A stretch of 64,000 nt of DNA from CALFXN01 sp964451935. Its GTDB lineage: Bacteria > Synergistota > Synergistia > Synergistales > Aminobacteriaceae. The notes beneath the pieces were generated by a model, which was not told the origin of the DNA, did no database searches, and saw only the letters and a list, made by a program, of their open reading frames with translations. Positions 60,980 to 64,000 of this stretch are shown here, in pieces. Numbering within the stretch: position 1 is the stretch's first letter; the number at the start of each line of letters is the position of its first letter. Both the position numbers and the translations under genes were made by a program. Location: positions 49,804 to 113,803 of the forward strand of contig CAYVKE010000001.1 of assembly GCA_964451935.1 (NCBI GenBank), in the 5' to 3' direction.

Positions 60980-61955
60980 CATCGATTTCTGGTCCGTCAT
61001 TGAGAATGCGAAACGCTTGATTCTTCTTTCCCACGTCAAACCGGACGGGGATACTCTCGGTTCCGCCGACGCGTTTTTCAGTATAGGAACGGAAATGGGG
61101 AAGCCCTGCGTCTGGGGAGGGCGCGACCCGTTTCCTGAAATGTATGCTTTTTTGCCCCACTCGAAGCAATACCAACAGATCGAATCGCTTCGCCAATTTG
61201 CTCCGACTTCGGGCGATGTCGTTATCGCTCTTGATACCAGCACCCGCGACAGAAGTGTTCCGGATCTGGATCTCTCGCCGGTGTTATTGAACATTGATCA
61301 CCATCATGACAATTCGCGCTACGGTGATATCATCCGGGTCGACGCGGAAGCATCGTCAACTGCGGAAGTGCTCTGGGACCTCTTTTCTTCCGCGAACACT
61401 TCCCGAGTCTCGTACGAAGCCGCTTTTTCGCTCTATGTCGGCATCGTAACGGATTCGGGGTCGTTTTCGTTTTCCTGTACGACCCCTCGGACGCATAGGG
61501 CTGTGGCCGATATGCTTGAAAAGGGCGTCCGCCCTTCTGAAGTCTATCGGCTTCTCAATTTCAACCGATCGTTTGCAAAAACACGTCTTTGGGGGCTTGC
61601 GCTTTCGAGAATCGCAGTCAAAGGCGCTATCGCCATGACGTGGCTTGTCGATGCGGATTTCAAGAATTTCGGGGCTGATCCTTCCGAAACGGAAAACCTC
61701 GTCAATCAGTTATTGTTGATACGTGGCGTCGATATCGCCCTGCTCCTGATCGACAATAGAGACGGGATCCGCGCAAGCATCCGTTCCGAAGGCGCCGTAT
61801 CCGCCGCAACGGTCGCTCACCGTTTCGGCGGGGGGGGACATCCGCAGGCTGCCGGCTGCACCCTGCCCGGGACGTTATCCTCAGCGACGGAACGCCTCTT
61901 TTCCGCCATCCATGAGTGCATTGGCGACGATGAACGGCTTTCTGCTCCTCGATAA
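60957..61955 (+). CDS. nrnA: DHH-family oligoribonuclease / pAp phosphatase (NrnA type)
   Basis: Degrades short RNA oligomers and pAp. 332 residues with DHH motifs LLSHVKPDGDTLGS, ALDTSTRD, NIDHHHDN and DSGSFSF, and the DHHA1 motif FGGGGHPQAAGC. The ATG at 60957 overlaps rbfA; the ATG at 60969 is equally possible, and neither has a strong ribosome-binding site. Position between rbfA and truB is typical. Confidence 0.93.
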   Translation: MTIAMENNIDFWSVIENAKRLILLSHVKPDGDTLGSADAFFSIGTEMGKPCVWGGRDPFPEMYAFLPHSKQYQQIESLRQFAPTSGDVVIALDTSTRDRSVPDLDLSPVLLNIDHHHDNSRYGDIIRVDAEASSTAEVLWDLFSSANTSRVSYEAAFSLYVGIVTDSGSFSFSCTTPRTHRAVADMLEKGVRPSEVYRLLNFNRSFAKTRLWGLALSRIAVKGAIAMTWLVDADFKNFGADPSETENLVNQLLLIRGVDIALLLIDNRDGIRASIRSEGAVSAATVAHRFGGGGHPQAAGCTLPGTLSSATERLFSAIHECIGDDERLSAPR

Positions 61956-62859
61956 GGCTCGCGATGTCCGCAGCACATTCTGCGTGCAGCACATCAGTCG
62001 TCTCCTCGGAAAAGAGACTAGAGTCGGACATGCCGGAACGCTGGATTCGTCCGCAGATGGACTTCTCGTTCTTCTGATAGGAAAGGCGACCCGCTGGGCG
62101 GATATGGTCATGAATCTGCCGAAAGAGTACTTTGCTACCGCTGCGTTTGGCAGGACCACGGATACCGACGACGCATCAGGAGAAATTACGTCCGAAAACG
62201 ATATTTCCCATCTCGACGAACGCAAGATAGATTGTGCATGCGCGTCCTTTCTCGGGTGGAGGGCGCAGATGCCCCCCCGAATTTCCGCCGTGAAAATCAA
62301 AGGCGTCGCGGCGCATGCCGTGACCCGGTCCGGAGGCATCCCGGACACGAAGCCCCGCCCCGTATTCATTCGCAGTGTGATGAGACGCACGCCTCTACAG
62401 AAAGACGGCCTGGCAGGTTTTTCCGTTTGCTGCGGACGCGGAACGTATGTCCGCAGCATTATACGTGACATGGGAAATATTCTTGAATGTGGAGCACATG
62501 TGCTTCGTCTGAGAAGAGCGTCTATCGGTTCGCTTCATGTCGACACGGCCGTAAGTCAAGAGAATTTCGCACATCTTTCCGCCGCGGATGTATCAAACAT
62601 TCTTGTGCCTGTCGAAACCGCACTTGATGCATATACATGGTACGGCATAACGTCAGCCCAATCGGAGACGCTGCTCCAGGGGAAAAGTGTGCCGATTGAC
62701 TGCGTGCGCGTCTTACGCTACGGCAGAATTCCCTCTGAACGGGGCATTATGCTCGCAACACACAACCATGTCGCTTTTTGCAGGACGTCCATGTCTGGAA
62801 AAACGCTTCTTGCCGTTCCCGAAAGAAACATGACATCCGTCGGAGAAAGAGACGCATGA
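61930..62859 (+). CDS. truB: tRNA pseudouridine-55 synthase TruB
   Basis: Makes pseudouridine 55 in the T loop of tRNAs. 309 residues. The catalytic motif GHAGTLDSSADGLLVL is intact. The N-terminal motif reads MNGFLLLDKARDVRS where most TruB have DKPxGxTS, an unusual variant. CGRGTYVRSIIRDMG is present. I chose ATG 61930 because it gives the usual TruB N-terminus; ATG 61912 adds six residues. It overlaps nrnA and ribF. Confidence 0.93.
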   Translation: MNGFLLLDKARDVRSTFCVQHISRLLGKETRVGHAGTLDSSADGLLVLLIGKATRWADMVMNLPKEYFATAAFGRTTDTDDASGEITSENDISHLDERKIDCACASFLGWRAQMPPRISAVKIKGVAAHAVTRSGGIPDTKPRPVFIRSVMRRTPLQKDGLAGFSVCCGRGTYVRSIIRDMGNILECGAHVLRLRRASIGSLHVDTAVSQENFAHLSAADVSNILVPVETALDAYTWYGITSAQSETLLQGKSVPIDCVRVLRYGRIPSERGIMLATHNHVAFCRTSMSGKTLLAVPERNMTSVGERDA

Positions 62860-63875
62860 TTCTTGCGCTTGGCGCATTCGACGGGTTCCATAAAGGGCAT
62901 CAAAGCCTGTTTGAAAGCGCATCCGCAGTGGCTTGCGAACGGAATGAAGAGTGGGGCGTGTGCACCTTTTCTCCCCATCCGGGACTTGTCTTGTTTCCTG
63001 CCGCGTGCAGACTCTTGTTCGATGAAAACGAAAAGCTCGTTCTTTTTCGACATCTTCGAATCCCGAACGTCGTGCGGATATCCTTCGATCTTGCTTTGGC
63101 GGCTCTTGATCCGCAGAGTTTTTTGAGACACCTTTTTTCCTTAGGCCGAATTTCGGGACTTGTGGTTGGAGAAAATTTTCATTTCGGCGCAGGAAAAACC
63201 GGAGATTCGAAACTCCTGCAGGAATTATGCGAAAGACAGGGTGTTCTCTTTCGCGTTCTTCCAAGAATATGTATCAACGATCGCGCCGTGAGCAGCTCAG
63301 CGATCCGGAGGCTCGTTCACGGCGGCAAACTCGACGAAGCGCGTGAATGGCTCGGATACCCGTATTTTCTCCTTGGCGCGGTTGTCCGCGGCAACGGGCG
63401 AGGGCGGACCTTGGGGTATCCGACTGCGAATATCTCTCTGCCGCACTGGAAAATCCTTCCCCCTGAGGGCGTTTATGCAGCGTATGCGTTGATACGAGGA
63501 ACACCGGATGTTCACCTTTGTGCATTAAGCATAGGCGTCAATCCGACGTTCGACGATGTCGGCGAGCGACGCATAGAAGCGCATATCCTCGAATGCGACG
63601 AAAATTTCTACGGAAAAGAAATTCTCGTGACGCCTTTCAAACATCTTCGCGGCTCCGTTCGTTTTTCCGGTCCCGACGACTTGAAAATACAAATCGGAAG
63701 CGACATAGAAAATATTTCGCAATTCAGTGCGACGAAACATGACGACAATCCGTACCTCGCGTTCGTCGCGAATCTTGCGGAACCGTTCGAAATGGGTGCG
63801 CAAAATTCTCCGCTAGGAGAATCGCTTGTCTACGACGCCATTTCCGATTTTTTCGTCCAATGGAACCCGAAATAA
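62856..63875 (+). CDS. ribF: Bifunctional riboflavin kinase / FAD synthetase
   Basis: Converts riboflavin to FMN and FAD. FAD synthetase domain (about 1-170): GAFDGFHKGHQSL, GENFHFGAGKTGD and SSSAIRRLV. Flavokinase domain (about 180-295): GNGRGRTLGYPTANI and GVYAAYA. After it an extra stretch of about 45 residues with no recognised motif ends the 339-residue protein. ATG overlaps the truB stop (ATGA) with GGAGAAAG upstream. Confidence 0.95.
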   Translation: MILALGAFDGFHKGHQSLFESASAVACERNEEWGVCTFSPHPGLVLFPAACRLLFDENEKLVLFRHLRIPNVVRISFDLALAALDPQSFLRHLFSLGRISGLVVGENFHFGAGKTGDSKLLQELCERQGVLFRVLPRICINDRAVSSSAIRRLVHGGKLDEAREWLGYPYFLLGAVVRGNGRGRTLGYPTANISLPHWKILPPEGVYAAYALIRGTPDVHLCALSIGVNPTFDDVGERRIEAHILECDENFYGKEILVTPFKHLRGSVRFSGPDDLKIQIGSDIENISQFSATKHDDNPYLAFVANLAEPFEMGAQNSPLGESLVYDAISDFFVQWNPK

Positions 63876-63943
63876 CAGCAAACAGCGTTTCGTGTTTGAA
63901 AATGTGGGAGAGATACGGTCTGTACACATTGGGCGATTTGTCA

Positions 63944-64000
63944 TGAGTGACGGCCTTGGTCAGATTTTTGATCAAAAGATGCGTTTTAAGCAACTGCGCC
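63944..64000 (+). CDS. Possible 5' end of a gene cut by the window edge
   Basis: An open frame from ATG 63944 (MSDGLGQIFDQKMRFKQLR) runs off the right edge after 19 codons. No clear ribosome-binding site is seen and the product is not recognisable. It may be coincidence. Confidence 0.3.

Noticed and set aside
1..64000. CRISPR arrays, insertion sequences, phage genes, toxin-antitoxin or defence systems
   Set aside because: No regularly spaced repeats, transposase motifs, integrases or defence-type genes were seen by reading through; the window is almost wholly housekeeping. A repeat finder and profile search would be the decisive check.

Overview
The window is a gene-dense bacterial chromosome segment of moderate GC. 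It holds 63 protein-coding genes that I can support in full or in part, plus two tRNA genes, and I see no phage, insertion sequence, rRNA or CRISPR array. Three features point to an anaerobic, amino-acid-fermenting member of the Synergistota (inference, moderate confidence): Firmicutes-like conserved gene orders, a bacterial V-type ATPase as the ATPase present, and paired pyruvate-phosphate dikinase/PEP synthase with their DUF299 regulators. A selenocysteine tRNA and a TAXI-type solute receptor fit the same picture.

Layout. 1-1.75 kb: end of prs, then rplY/ctc and pth, closed by a terminator. 1.78-7.2 kb: mfd, mazG and a carboxyltransferase subunit. 7.2-23.9 kb: a long run phoH, 7TM-HD hydrolase, ybeY, corC-like, cdd, era, recO, glyQ, glyS, two PEP-synthase/PPDK regulators, ppdK and ppsA, closed by a strong terminator. 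Its first part matches the phoH-yqfF-ybeY-cdd-era-recO-glyQS-yqfL order known from Bacillus. 24-29 kb: a penicillin-binding protein (minus strand), tRNA-Arg(CCG), an alanyl-tRNA editing protein, a TAXI receptor (minus strand) and tRNA-Sec. 29.6-33.4 kb: a multidomain membrane SH3 protein, queT and cysS (minus strand). 33.5-39.8 kb: uvrC, ribD-ribE-ribBA-ribH and serS. 39.9-41.6 kb: a membrane protein fused to a TagA-type glycosyltransferase. 41.65-50.3 kb: a CBS protein, a coiled-coil subunit and V-ATPase subunits I-K-E-C-F-A-B-D. 50.3-54.1 kb: rlmH, ybaB, recR, a PIN-TRAM membrane protein and ispDF. 54.2-55.9 kb: guaB and a small unknown gene. 56-63.9 kb: the translation operon rimP-nusA-ylxR-ylxQ-infB-ylxP-rbfA-nrnA-truB-ribF. 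A possible gene start lies at the right edge.

How the genes work together. Most are housekeeping genes for translation, RNA processing, riboflavin/FAD, isoprenoid and purine synthesis and DNA repair. Many junctions overlap by a few bases (often ATGA) and GTG/TTG starts are common, so translational coupling is widespread. The most distinctive blocks are four: the two regulators beside their two likely targets PPDK and PEP synthase; the V-ATPase operon led by a CBS-domain protein and carrying a Na+-type c-subunit signature; the promoter-hairpin-rimP-nusA leader, which looks like an attenuator; and the fused, catalytically degenerate WecA-like/TagA glycosyltransferase.
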